From Trissonchulus latispiculum (Eukaryota; Nematoda; Enoplea; Enoplida; Ironidae), in NCBI GenBank assembly GCA_030248195.1, contig JASAND010006797.1:1-64000 (forward strand): a stretch of 64,000 nt of DNA, given 5' to 3'. The first letter of the stretch is position 1. Every line of letters begins with the position of its first letter. This document shows positions 49,018 through 60,936 of this stretch, piece after piece. Below the pieces are notes generated by a model. That model ran no database searches. It saw only the letters and a program-made list of their open reading frames with translations, and was not told where the DNA came from. Position numbers and translations under genes: made by a program.

Positions 49018-50103
49018 CTAGGTGAGGAACGGCTTGAGACGATTTACGTGAATTTTTTCCGTAGGAGGGTCTGTTTTAGTAGTGGGCTGGATTTCGACAT
49101 TAGGAGGTGCGAGAATTTTGACCACCCGGAACGGTCCCTCGAAGACTGGCAAGCACTTGCGGCTTGCACCCTTTGGTATATTCGCCTTTGCAATATCTTT
49201 TCATACTAGCATACCTTCTTTGTAATCAAGTTTCTTAACATTCGCATCATAATCGTTTTTACGCTTTTTCAAGATTTTTTTCATCTCTTTCAGTAAATCA
49301 CGAGAAAAACGTAAGCGTTTGCGCAGGTCTTGGACGCACGACGAGTTGAAAGGTCTAGTTGTCGGATCAGGCATTTTCAAAAAGTTTTCAGAAAACAAAC
49401 GAGGATCACGTCCATGCAAAAGATAATATGGAGACTCTCCGGTAGAGGCATGTGGGGCTGCCCGGTACACGAACAGCACCCAAGGGAGAAGGGTGTCCCA
49501 CTCCCGCTCAAAAGCCAATATACATTTGCGTAACATGCCTTTAAGAGTACCATTTAGGCGTTCACAAGCACCATTCGACTGTGGGTGATATGCTGTAGTA
49601 CGTACTTTTCGCGTTCCCATAAGTTTGCAAAGCTCATCCATAAGAGTAGAACAAAAAGGGGTGCCCCGATCAGTCAAAATTTCGCGAGGGGCCCCATGAA
49701 CTGCAATAATTTGTTCCGCCAAAAGTTTTGCAATAGTGTTGGTCTGTTCATTAGCCATAGCGAAGGCCCACCCCCAACGCGTCAGAAAATCAACCATTAC
49801 CAAAACTTTGGAATGACCCGCAGAAGTAGTAGGAGCATGCATGACATCCATGCTGATCCTTTCGAATGGTGCCTCTACCGGAGTAAAAAATTTCATATAG
49901 GCTTGAGGCTTGCGAGGACCAGGGTTGCAAGCCGCACATATTTGGCAGCATTCGAGGAACCGTGTGACATCACGAGAAAGAGTATCCCAATAATATCTAG
50001 CGGCTATAATTCCAATCATTTTAGGTCTCCCAACATGACAACCCCCCAAAAAGTCATTATGATATTCTTTGAGAACATATTGACGACAATCATTGGGGAC
50101 CAC
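49018..50103 (-). pseudogene. Ty3 integrase with GPF-type C-terminus
   Basis: The 300-codon frame contains the zinc-binding H15, H23, C53, C56 and the catalytic triad D86, D145, E181 (35 residues between the last two), within MDVMHAP, LTDRGTPF and NGACERLN. A TGA at 49201-49203 stops it. The same frame continues to a TAG at 49018 with VFEGPFRVVKI and HVNRLKPF, the GPY/F-like module that targets or multimerises Ty3 integrases. A frameshift near 50100 joins it to RNase H. Integrase inserts the cDNA into chromosomal DNA. Confidence 0.93.
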
Positions 50104-50873
50104 ATAAGCCGAATAGCATCAGGTAGGGGAACGCCTGTCTTATCAGTTTGAAAACGGTATAGCATGTCATTTTCATAGACAAATTTAGAAGCAGAACTAC
50201 CTACGTACGCGGCCAGCTGTAAATCTTTCGGAAGTTTGTCATTTTGCAAAATCTCAATCATTGCAGAAATAAACGGGTCAGCCTTAAGGGCCTCAGACCA
50301 AATTTCCTTTGCCGCGAGCATCGGCACAGGGTGACCCGGACCATCATCGGGACCTTCGTCGTCTATGACGTCATCTAGCAGAGCAAAAAGATATTCCGGA
50401 ATTTTCGGATATTCTGCAAAACCCCCAGCAATAGCAGGCGGATTGCGAGATAATGCGTCCGCTGCCCCGTTAACTGAACCAGGTTTTTGAATAACGCGAA
50501 ACCGAAACTGTTCAATAAAAGCACGCCAACGGGCCACCCTCCCTTCAGCCGTCTTAGGTTTTGCGGCATCGCCCAAGATGTATTCCAGGGCCTGATGGTC
50601 CATGATCACGTCAACTTTATGTAAAATCAAATAGTGTTGAAAATATGAAATTCCAAAAAAGATAGCAAGAGCCTCCAATTCAGTAACCGTATAGTTCTTT
50701 TCAGATGCATGGAGGGCTCTGGCCGCGTACGCTACTGGATGAAATTTTTCCTTATCATCTGCTTGTTGCAAAATAGAGGCTATACCCTGATAACTAGCGT
50801 CAGTGACAAGAGTAAAAGGTTTCGTAAAATTTGGATAGATCAAAACGGGTGCTGTAATTAATTTTTCCTTCAA
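50104..50873 (-). pseudogene. Ty3 RNase H and tether
   Basis: VTDAS (D25), TELEAL (E65/E67) and MDHQAL (D92) are the RNase H catalytic positions of Ty3/gypsy Pol. The preceding FETLKEKL thumb-like segment is only partly present. Between the RT frame ending at 50870 and this frame, about 20 codons typical of the connection appear to be deleted, along with a frame change. It removes the RNA strand during reverse transcription. Confidence 0.92.
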
Positions 50874-52053
50874 GGTCTCAAAAGTCGAGTCAAAGGATTG
50901 GCAATTTTAGCAAAATGAGGGACAAAACGCCGACAATAACCCGCTAGACCCAAAAAACTTTGAATGTCCTTAACAGATTGAGGGACAGGGAATTGACGGA
51001 CCACCCGAATTTTATCAGGATTGGTAGCAATGCCAGATTCTGAAAGGATGTGACCCAACAAGGCCATCTGTTTACGTGCAAATTCGCATTTTGACAATTT
51101 TAGCAAAACATGCTCTTTTGCACAACGTTGGAAAATGTCAAGCAGACGCTGCAGGTGGTGGTTCTGAGTCGGACTAGTAACTAGAATATCATCAATGTAA
51201 ACAATAAACCCTTCCATGATACGATCAATTATCCGTTGGAAGGTACTGGGGGCATTACACAACCCAAACGGCATAACTTTGAATTCATACAAACCAGAAT
51301 GGGTAATAAAAGCCGCTTTTCCCGATCAGCAGGGTAAACCGGAATTTGATGAAAACCAGAAGCTAAATCCAATTTCGAAAAAATACAATGCCCAAGAATA
51401 AGTTCAAAAAGACCATCAATTCGAGGAAGAGGATAACAATCTTTCTTGGTGACCGAATTTAATTTGCGATAATGAACACAAAGGCGCCAATCCCCATCTT
51501 TCTTTGCGACTAGAATAATCGGGGAACCCCACGGAGACCGAGAGGGTTGTATGAGGCCCTGCACCAACCAAGCGGATAATTTCTCGTCTATAATTTTCTT
51601 CTGTGCTGGGTTAACCTTGTAAGCCCGAGCACGAATAGGCCGTTTTCCGGGCTCAATTTCGATATAATGATAGTCAAAGTCGGCTTTACCAAAACCGCCA
51701 GTAGCGTCCCAGATATCAGGAAAATTGAGGATCATAAGTTTTAACCGCCGCTGCTTCCGACGGGACAGACAACTATCTTTCAAGCTAATTTTCCCATTCA
51801 AAAGAGCACGTTTTGCGGCATCTGCAGTGACCAGTGACCATTCAGGCATCAAAAGGGCAGTCGCTACCGATTCAGCTGCAGTTAGAGGGTCAACTTCGAC
51901 CTCTTCTTCAGGAGTACGTACAATATCCCCGTTCTGAGGGATACGTGAAAAGGCCTCATCAAAAAACAAATCAGTGGGATGATATTTTTCCGTGGTCACT
52001 CTATACGTACGGGGCTCGAACCCAGGTTCTCCCGGATGGATCTTACGACGCAA
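50870..52053 (-). pseudogene. Ty3 reverse transcriptase
   Basis: The frame 52053-51229 carries the fingers and palm start (RSPWGSPIILVAKKDG, DWRLCVHYRKLN, FSKLDLASGFHQI). The frame 51292-50870 carries MPFGLCNAPSTFQR and the catalytic YIDD at 51188-51199, then SFLGLAGYCRRF. A single-base loss in an A/G run near 51318 separates them. Both parts are well conserved, so the break looks recent or may be a sequencing error. Confidence 0.95.
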
Positions 52054-52244
52054 AAATTTTCGAAACTCTTTTTAGGCATGTCAGTAAGAACAGGAGCGGA
52101 AAGTACCTGTGTGGGGTCCACGCCCTCACCCTGGGGCCCCTGACCCGCAGGGAGCTCAGGGAGAGGCTGAGACTCTGACGCCCAAGACTCTACAATATCT
52201 GAAAACGCAACTGGTACCGTTGGCCAAGAATCTTTCGTTTTCTG

Positions 52245-53657
52245 TCAAAAATCGACCAAATTCTCACCCAAAAACAAACACGACTGCAAAGTTTTAACCT
52301 CCCCATCCAACATTTTGGGGGTGACCACCCCCTCTTTTAGAGGAGACTGAGGCTCAGGAGGGGCCGTAACCCCCTTGGCACACGAAGTCACTTCCGCGAT
52401 TTTTTCAGATTCGTCAAAAAATTCATTCGGATGTAGGGAATCCACCCCCTCTTTTAGCAGGAGGTCCCCTTGAGTAGAGTCAACATCACAATTAAGAACC
52501 AACCGGTCATCAAAAGGAGAGTCAGACAAAGACCCAGTAAATGGGGAAGAAATTTGCGGAGGAGGGGTCCCGAGGTCCTCATCAACAATGAATAACATAT
52601 CGTCAGTATACGTATCGACATTAACTTGGGCCCTCGTGACTGCCAACGGTACATCTAGGTTAGGGTCTGTGGCGAAATAGTCTTCAGCCGGGCTAATGGA
52701 CCCCAACACAGTAGCTTTTGATAATTCAACCGGGCAGTTTGTGGGATTTGCAACCAAAAAATCAAAAACTGTTTCCCGAGGCACAACAATCCCCCCATAA
52801 GGCAAACCACGATTTATATGTACAAAATCATCAAAAGGTTCGAACAGGTGGGGAGTCTCGGTCAGTCTTGGGGAGACCCAGGCCTGAGCCCAGACCTCCG
52901 AGGACGGAGGGACCACCACATCAACTGCCAAAACCACTGCCAAAACTGTAGAATCCCGGGTGTTCCATTCAGCTCTCAACTGATCAGGGGTGAGCAAATC
53001 GTGGTTCATCGTACCCATATAAACTTTATTCTGAGAAAGAATAATGTCCCACGAAAAAGCCTTCATAAAATCAGTGCCTAACAAAATATCCCGATAGAAG
53101 TCGGGGGCGACGTGAAAATGCCACGCAAATTGGATTTGACCAACTTTAAAAGGCAAAAATGCTTTCCCGTTAATTTCAAATAGTCACTTCCTGGTGGACG
53201 TGCAACGTGAATAGGGTCAGGGTAATGAACCACGATTTCTGCGCCCGCCCTGAAGAGACGTTCAAGGCCCCCTACTGATGATCGAAATGGACGCTCCCGT
53301 ATCTACAATTGCAACCAATTTTTGACCGTTGACATCAATCAGAATTGCTGGAGTGTTTTCATCCGCTGCTAGAACAGATTCAATGTCGATTTCTGGGACA
53401 TCCCCCGGTTCTGCGAGAGCTGAATGACCCATCAAATCAGAAATTTGCACCACACAGTGAGGACTTACCTGTGAGGCTGGTGTAGCCTCTGTTTCTGGAG
53501 GAGAAACTTCCTCCCCTTGCACATCCTGGACCCAGTTTGCAACCTCAGCTGGTGCAGGTTCTTGGGCAGGTGGTTCGGGAGGAGCCGTATAGGGAATCCC
53601 TGGACCCGCCAAAATGGGAGCCCCCCGCACACCACGAATCCGACGGCTCAGCTTCAT
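52245..53657 (-). pseudogene. Retropepsin-like protease and linker
   Basis: The catalytic VDTGAS is at about 53286-53306 (frame 53657-53262). The second half with the conserved DILLGTDFM is in another frame at about 53066-53090, so the domain is frameshifted near 53200. A long acidic linker (to 52245) of about 230 codons leads to RT. It is unusually long and Pro/Asp/Glu-rich, with no recognised fold. Confidence 0.85.
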
Positions 53658-53975
53658 TCATCCAAATATTATTCGAATCAAATTTGTTTGGCCACAACCG
53701 AAGAAAAAGGTCAGTCATCTCGCCTATATGCAGCCGAATAGCGTCAAAATACTTATTCATAAATTCGTGAGTTTGGCCATGAATAGCTGCTAATGTAGAA
53801 AAATTTCGATGAAGCAACTGAAATTTTTGAGCTACTTGATGTTCTACTGAGTCAGCGTCAAAGGACAAATTGCCCCCAAAACTTATTCCGAGGTATCCCC
53901 CGGCTGATCTGTGAGGCCCAAACGTTCATAATCGGGCTCAATCTGTAACATGTTGACAGAAAGTTGGTTGACCAT

Positions 53976-56900
53976 CTAATTTACTTGCTGAGCTGTCGGG
54001 GGTGGAGCAATTTGGGGGTTCCTACCCCCTCTTTTAGGCTGGGCCCCGCCCCCTACCGGACCATGAGAAGCTGGTACAAAATTTGCATTCAAACAGGGAG
54101 GACCGGAGGCTCTCGCTCCCGCCCCCTGGTACCGCGGCTGACCCATCGGCAAAGCCACCCGCGGACGCGCCACATACCCAGGAGCCGCCACACCTTGTGA
54201 CTGCCACTGGGACTGCGGCTGCGGCCGCGGCTGACCCTGCGAAGCTGCTGCCACGGGGGCAGATACTGTTGCGGGGCCACCGCGTAACCCTGGGACTGAT
54301 GCGCCGGGTCAGGCTGTGAATAGTATACCGGCTGAGGAGGCATCTGAGGGTAGGCCCCCACCATATCAACTTGTGCTTGAACATTTTGGTTATTCCTACC
54401 TTTGTAGCCGGGGGGAGCTTTGAAGGGTCCTTTTCCCAACAACGATCTGGGTGATGCCCCCGTTTGTTGCAGTGACGGCAGGGAGGGAAGCGTTTTTTCT
54501 TCTCCTCCATTTCTTTGAGCTTATCAAGAAATTTTGTCTCAAACCTGTCCTTCATTTCCCGCAGCTCCAGCCTGGTCGCAGGAGTCGAATCAAGGGGGGC
54601 AGCCCCGTCCCTGGAAGAATTCTGGGCGCCGACATGAAAAACTGGGACAGCAAAAGCTTGTTGATCTGCCAGTCAAGGTTTTGAAATTCGTGATTCCAAT
54701 TTGTCCAGGATACGTAGGATTTCGTCCAATTTGGGCTCACCTTTTCCAAAGTTTGATGCCAAAGCCGTCGTATATTCCGAACGAATACCGTCAAAAAGTT
54801 GTTGCACGCAGTGCCTGTCCAATTTCCAAAGCCTGAGATTGCAGCTCCGACACATGCTGGCGGACGGTTTCCCCAGGCTGCTGGACTCTCTGGGCAAAAC
54901 GATGAAATTTTTCCGAAACTGATTGTTGAGGCTTCGGGAACTGAGCGGACATCATACGTATAAATTCGTCCAGTGACTCAACAACTTTAGGACCAATTTT
55001 CGAAGCAAAAGTGAGAGCCTTACCAGACAGTTTGTTGAACATTAAGCGGGCCCACTGGTCCCTAGGGATCCCTTGCACGGTAGCTGCTGAAACAAACTGT
55101 GGTAACCAATCTTCAAACTAATCAAAAGTCGGCTCAAAACGGGGAATATCATGTAAAATTGCCATATACGTACGGTATAATTGAGCATTATGGCGTCCGA
55201 CTGAGGCGTCCGTAGCCTGCATAGTAGCTGGAGTGGGATGAGGCCTCGACCGAGGACGAGCCCCCTCTGAGTGGTCAGTGGCCACCCAGCAAACTGTCTG
55301 GTCCGATTTGGAGACTGCTGGTCCGCCTGTTGTTGAGATGAAGGAGGAGTCTGCTGAGCAGCAGGCTCTGGCGGACTCAAATAATATCCATAATTCTGCG
55401 GAGTACCCGGCACAGGGTCCGGATACATAGGAGCCAACTGGGGCTGAGACTGCTGAGACTCAAAATATTGCTGCTGATTGAGATCAAAATACAAATTCGG
55501 ATCATAATAGCCATACTGGGCATAATAGTAGTAATTTGGATCATAATAACCATAGCCATCAGCCTGGGGGCCCCCCGCCTGATGTGGCGGAGCCTGCTGT
55601 TGCTGAGGCTGCGGTTCAGGCACTGCGTGCGACGCTGATCCAGGATTATACTGACCAGGCCCATTCTGTTGGGGAGGCGGGACATTTGACTGAGCTGGAG
55701 GCGGTCCCTGGGCCGGAAGAGGCGCTGAAGACTGAGGCGTAACATTTTCTGGCCGCGAATTTTGCTGGGACTGATTATGGGTGGAAATCATCGTCGTTTG
55801 TCCAGTACCATATGAATATTGAGACTGCGGAGAGACTGGAGCTCCCCCTCCATTCGACTCTGACTGGACATGGCCGGCCACTGGGAATGAAGGACCGGGT
55901 TGGGGGGCAGCAGGGGTCGAACCCCCCGCGAGCCCGCCTGACTCTGGTGGAAGTCCGAGAAAAGCACGCCGCTCTGCAACAAGCTTATCTGTCATCCAAC
56001 CCCCGATAAAAATCTGAAATTTTTTCCAAGCTCCTAGGGTGCCCCTGAGGGAGATCTCGCACTTCCGGGTCCCGCACGACAGCAGCAGCCGCCGCAAAAA
56101 TGTCTTCCTCAGACGGTAGCACAGACTGACCCGGGGAAGCTGCCGGACCCCCCGTTGCCTCCGAAGGAGACGTAATGACAACACACACTTGCTCCAGGCC
56201 CGCAGCCGAAGCTGAATTTTCTTCCTGAATTTCTGGAGTAGGAGTCGGGGGAAGGGGGGTTGGGAGGAATTTTGGGGGGTTCGCCCCCCATTCTGCACCA
56301 ACTGATTGGGAGAAGTAACTGGAGGACCAAAAGCTTTATTCAACATCTGAGAATATGACGGCTAGAGATGAGGATTTTGGCTCGCGGCTCGGCTCGGCTC
56401 GGCTCGGGTCGGCTCGCGAGCCGAGCCGGCAACAATTTCTCCCGAGCCGAGCCGAGCCGGAGAATTGAAACTCCGAGCCGAGCCGAGCCGAGCCGACCAT
56501 ATCGAAAAGTTTTAAGTTCACTATAATTAGTTCAAACAAATAGCCAACAAATTCTATGAATTCTGTTTTCTGGTTTCAACTTTGTCGTCTAATTTTCCGT
56601 TTATCCTTGTCTTTATTCATACCTTCCTTTCACGCCAACTTAGTTTAAACGTTAGGCTGTGCTCGAAGTCGTCTTATGTATGGTGTAGTTACTAGCTAGA
56701 AAGAAATATTTTGACTTAATTATTTCAACGTGTCATATTTGGTTTTATCAAAAATATTACAATTAAAATTTGCATTGTCTTACTACTGTGGCTTTGGGTT
56801 GTTGTAGTAATTTATATGATAGCAGAAAAGGTTGTAAAACTGCTGATTATATACCAGAAATGCTTACTATTAATTTAGAGTTTGAAATTATTCTGCATAA

Positions 56901-57999
56901 TTACAATTGACGATTATGGCTACGATCGGCAGAGAGCAATTAAAGGAGTTGAAATTTGTTAAAATTTAAAAAATAATTTAAAAGAATTCTGAATTTTATT
57001 GCTGAGTTCTCAAGCATTTTGCAATTTAACAGATTATATATTCCTTTTTCAAGACTGCGGAAAACAAAAAGTTTTCTCGTGATTTTTTTCGGCGTTTATC
57101 AGTGGTTCCTTTCCATATTATATACATAGAATAAAATAATGACAGATTTTAAGAAAAACAAGCAGGAATGGGTGCCCGTCCACTTTCGTAGAATATAGGA
57201 TTTACCAAATATCAATATCATTAAACCTTATAATCCTGGACTCTGCAGCTCGCAGTGACTCGGTAATAATGGAGTTTTGGTGATTCACACTGGTACACAA
57301 AAGCTAGACAGCTGTTTTCAGTTTTTTTGTCAAAAACAACGTAGAAAATCCACAATCGGTCAAACTTCAAATTTCAAGCTGGGCGAGCCGAGCCGAGCCG
57401 AGCCGACCCACTTTCAATATTCTTCCCGAGCCGAGCCGAGCCGAGCCGGGTATGCCCGCGAGCCGAGCCGAGCCGACCACATTTTCTTCCGAGCCGAGCC
57501 GAGCCGAGCCGGAAAATCCCGGCTCGTCCTCATCTCTAATGACGGCCGCGGATTTTGCTGTGTATTAGAGGCCGACGTTTGGGGCTGGGAGGAACCTCCC
57601 GCCTGGGTCCAGTGGGGGGTGGACCTCTCGTACTGACCGGGACTTGCGCACAACAACATGGAATATTTTGATTTCGCGTAGAATTTTCCCCCCAAGTTTG
57701 CAAAGGGATCGTGGTGGGAATATAGGGGATTCCCCAGGTGCGGTAAGGGCCTCCCCTGGTCCCCGGTGGGACCCCATCCAGAAGGGGAGGGTCACGATAT
57801 TCACCCAACTCGCGCGGATCCCCCCGATCCATTACTGGCGCCTGTGTGCCTGTGCGCACCTCTGTCGCAAAACTAAATCGTTATATTCGTCCGGGTAATC
57901 TAAATTTTGTAAAAATTCAAAAAGACGTTGAATATCTTGAAGCCGATCTTCTAAGTCTCGTAAAAATTTTGGGTCAAGACCGTCACACTCCTCCAACAT
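53976..57999 (-). pseudogene. Gag polyprotein, interrupted by a hAT insertion
   Basis: It begins at an ATG at 57999, only 22 bases past the primer-binding-site start. A 55-codon helical N-terminus (LDPKFLRDLEDRLQD) ends near 57832 by frameshift. The hAT copy splits it at 56363-57538. The next part (about 56330-55240) is low complexity, rich in Gln, Tyr, Pro and Gly. A capsid-like retrotransposon-gag segment follows at 55078-54673 (DQWARLMFNKLSGKALTF). The nucleocapsid knuckle CX2CX4HX4C is at 54439-54480, followed by a Gly/Pro/Gln/Arg-rich tail to 53976. There are several frameshifts. Gag packages the RNA and forms the particle. Confidence 0.88.
56363..57538 (+). mobile_element. Non-autonomous hAT-like transposon with GAGCC arrays, copy 2
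   Basis: 1176 bp, same ends as copy 1 (TAGAGATGAG / CTCATCTCTA) and same orientation. It is flanked by the perfect 8-bp duplication ATGACGGC (56355-56362, 57539-57546). It lies inside the gag region of the LTR element, so it is younger than that insertion. The core is about 95% like copy 1, with small indels. No transposase is present. Confidence 0.95.
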
Positions 58000-58007
58000 C
58001 TACCACA

Positions 58008-58021
58008 TGACACGGTCGCCA
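58008..58021 (-). other. Primer-binding site
   Basis: Two bases after the 5' LTR the minus strand reads TGGCGACCGTGTCA. The TGG start complements the tRNA CCA end, and GACCGTG would pair with an acceptor stem of tRNA-Arg type. The tRNA identity is recalled rather than checked. Confidence 0.75.
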
Positions 58022-58023
58022 CA

Positions 58024-58555
58024 TGTGAAGTTTGACTATGCTGAACTTAGTAAAATGCTGTTGCCTGACTTTGGACTACTAGGATAAGACTAAACTACAG
58101 GTGAATAGCGGTGGTGTGTGATGTTGGCGAAATGGAGGATCCTGGCCGACTAGAAGTCACTTTGGCGATTACAACGGTTTATTAAGTTCTAAGCAAAACT
58201 TGATGACAAGATTAATACAATACATTAATTTTAACCAAAAGCATTAACTTTGATAAACACCAAACAAACAAGGCAGAAGCCGACAGTGCGACAAAGGTGA
58301 CTTAACCAAACCCAAAGATAATCTCCCCAAATCCGAACCTAAGCGTCACTACCCAACCACTCTTGACTAACTTACACCCACAACTGCCACAAACCTACCC
58401 AATATGGCGAATCACAACTATTAGCTAGCCAGACCTATGAATTTAGACAGAAGTGATGCAAAATCATTGAACGTTTGTCAAAATGTAATACTAATTCACT
58501 TAGGCTTAGCAGCTCGCATAGAATTTATATCTTTCCTGTCGGTGCTAACTTCACA
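58024..58555 (-). repeat. 5' LTR
   Basis: 532 bp, TGTGAAG...CTTCACA. It should hold the promoter of the element. It differs from the 3' LTR by about 2%. Confidence 0.95.
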
Positions 58556-58559
58556 CTGG

Positions 58560-60930
58560 GAAAGCACCTACGGTAGGTTTTTATCTCGCCTTTAGGCGAG
58601 ATAGCTGTCATCGTTTCTGGGGCTAAATGAACTGCATATCCTTAGTGCTAGATTTTCTTCCTATGCTCAATGTGTACCCCACTACAAGTTCTAGTTTTTG
58701 TACACAGGGGGCCAAGTTGAAACACGTCATCGGTGGTCACCATTTTTTCAAAACTGCAGTGTGTAATTAAAGTACATCTTGCAACTATGATTTAAATTGA
58801 ATTTTCAACGAGGGGGTCCATCGGTTACTGCAGTAAAAACTGTTTGAAAAATTCTTTTAACAAGACCCCCTTCGGTTGAATACAGAAAAGCTGTATCACT
58901 AAACGCAATATGCAAATTAGCTTTCGCAGGCTCGTGTCAGTTAACCAGAGCAAGTCAATGTAAGATGTTGCGTCACAACTCTGAAAACGGAGTGAGACTG
59001 ATTTAAAAATCAAGAGCTTCAACAGAAGGTTTTGCCTGTGTAACTTCTCGTTTTATTTTCTACGAGTTCTATGAGATGACTGTGTCTTGTGAGAAAAGGT
59101 ACTTTTATAGTCGTGAAGGATACTCGTGGATATTCGCCCACCCTTAACATGCCGTTTTAGAGGTATAAAATTACATCTCAGTGGGTTCACGGCTCACGCA
59201 CACAAGCGACTGCAGACGCTAAGAAGGGTCAAAGGGTCACCATCTTGAAGCGATATAGGAGTTTTAACTTAACAATTAGAAGCACTTTAAGAAAACGAAT
59301 CTGCAATTGTCGATCAAGCTTACAATTTGTAATTGAAAGTATGGCATGTTATTTTCAAAGATCAGCGGCGAGATGCTGCTCCTTTTAGGAGCCCACTTGT
59401 TGCTTTAGTTTTTGTGTAGCTTAACTTTTTGCCTCTATTGTATTCCATTTCACAAAGAAAAGATAAAACTAACAGTTCAGTTAGGGCCTATAAAACTAAC
59501 ATTGCAAAATTGCAGCTCCGCTGACACGTAGCTGAGTTTCAAAAACAAAGCTACGGATAGAGTAGACATACCGTAGACCTATGTAAATAGCTACTTTTGA
59601 GAAATGGATGAGGTTCCTAAGCTGTCAACATTGTTTTCGTTTGTCAATCAATGCAGAAGCATTAAAAGCTTGCGTGATATGATGACTTATGATTTTTATG
59701 ATATGATTCATGATTTATATCAATGACTGTCAACTGCAGAAATCTTTTTGACTGAAGATTCAAGGCAGAATAGAAATAAATAATTTTATCATAGAAGCAA
59801 TATTATAATGTATAAAGACATACAAAAGAGCAAAAAGTCAGAGAAAACTGAAAATTTAACATAAATTGCAAATTTTCTGGGGAAATCAGGCACAAATTTA
59901 GCGTGAAATTGGTGTGAACAAAAATAACTTTTGACCCGCGGGTACCCACTGACCAGAAAGTCGACCCACGGGAATCCTCTACCCACTTCAAACTCTGGCT
60001 GATACCCAAAAATTTTCCGGATTAGTGCTCTTTCTTTGCTGGGCAATGTAGGTTTGTGCCCTGGCCAGGCACCACACCTGTAGATGGTACTGCACCTGGC
60101 GCCTTCTGGCTAAAACATACGCCCCCTCTGCACTTTGGCCAAACTAATGCTTGTCTTCTCACCATAAAAGAGGGGAGAAGATGGATATTTAGAGCGTGGT
60201 TAAGAGGCGGGAATTAAGGGGTTATATAAAGCAAATAAATAAAATTATATATGTGCTTTCGTATATTCATAACTCGCGGTTGCGGACGCATTATCATTTC
60301 CAGAATCGGCAACAAACTGGCTTATTGGAGCAAATGGACTGATACTGTAAATATTAGACAAAGGTGCACATTCACATATAAAACAAAACTAGATGGGATT
60401 GTGGGTTACAGTTAGTCATAATAGGTGTGGTAGCAAGAAGTATACGAATTAGACGTAAGTTGTGTTGTTATATGATATGAATCAGTCTTTCGGCCCTAAT
60501 TCCTTAGACTCTGACGAATGCAAGAACTAAGACAGCAAATTGTTAAGATATAATAGACACGTAGGGGTCACGAACTGAATTGGGAACACATGCGCCAGAG
60601 CGGGTAGGACCGGAATGAGTATGTCAGAGGGATCCAGTAGATGACAGTTGCAATTTTATTATAGAAGACCCTGTTTTTTGATTAGAAGGATTTTGATACT
60701 ACTGCCTTTGCTACATTCTAAGGCGGACCTAGTTTTCCTGTATCCCCTGGTGCCCGACTACCACCCAAGGTCATCTTTTGAGTTTCATATTCGTTACCAC
60801 TGTTAACACTTCATGCAATTCCGGCGCGGTATCAACAATAGGATACTGGTTTGTCTACCGGGTCCGGGATGTGGTTGCTAATAGAGACCAGCAGTTCCTA
60901 TTGTAGACAACCAACGTTCTTGGTCTATCT
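58560..60930. other. Intergenic, no supported gene
   Basis: Short hairpins occur (TCTCGCCTTTAGGCGAGA at 58587-58604). A block of ACCCGCGGGTACCC/GACCCACGGG words at 59934-59975 looks like yet another transposon-end array. I see no exon chain or protein domain. Confidence 0.5.
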
Positions 60931-60936
60931 ACAAAC

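Larger units (their letters stand above)
39655..58555 (-). mobile_element. Giant Ty3/gypsy LTR retrotransposon with accessory enzymes
   Basis: Length is 18.9 kb (17.7 kb without the nested hAT copy). It is bounded by LTRs that begin TGTGAAG and end CTTCACA, and flanked by the 4-bp duplication CTGG (39651-39654, 58556-58559). Order along the minus strand: 5' LTR, primer-binding site, Gag, protease, RT, RNase H, integrase, then an exonuclease-like region, a proline/serine-rich region and a NADAR-like region, then a long T-poor (plus strand) stretch and the 3' LTR. RT before integrase and the DD35E integrase with a GPF-type tail place it in Ty3/gypsy. Typical Ty3 elements are about 5-8 kb, so this one is two to three times larger. 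All frames are interrupted. LTR divergence of about 2% suggests an insertion of moderate age. Confidence 0.95.
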
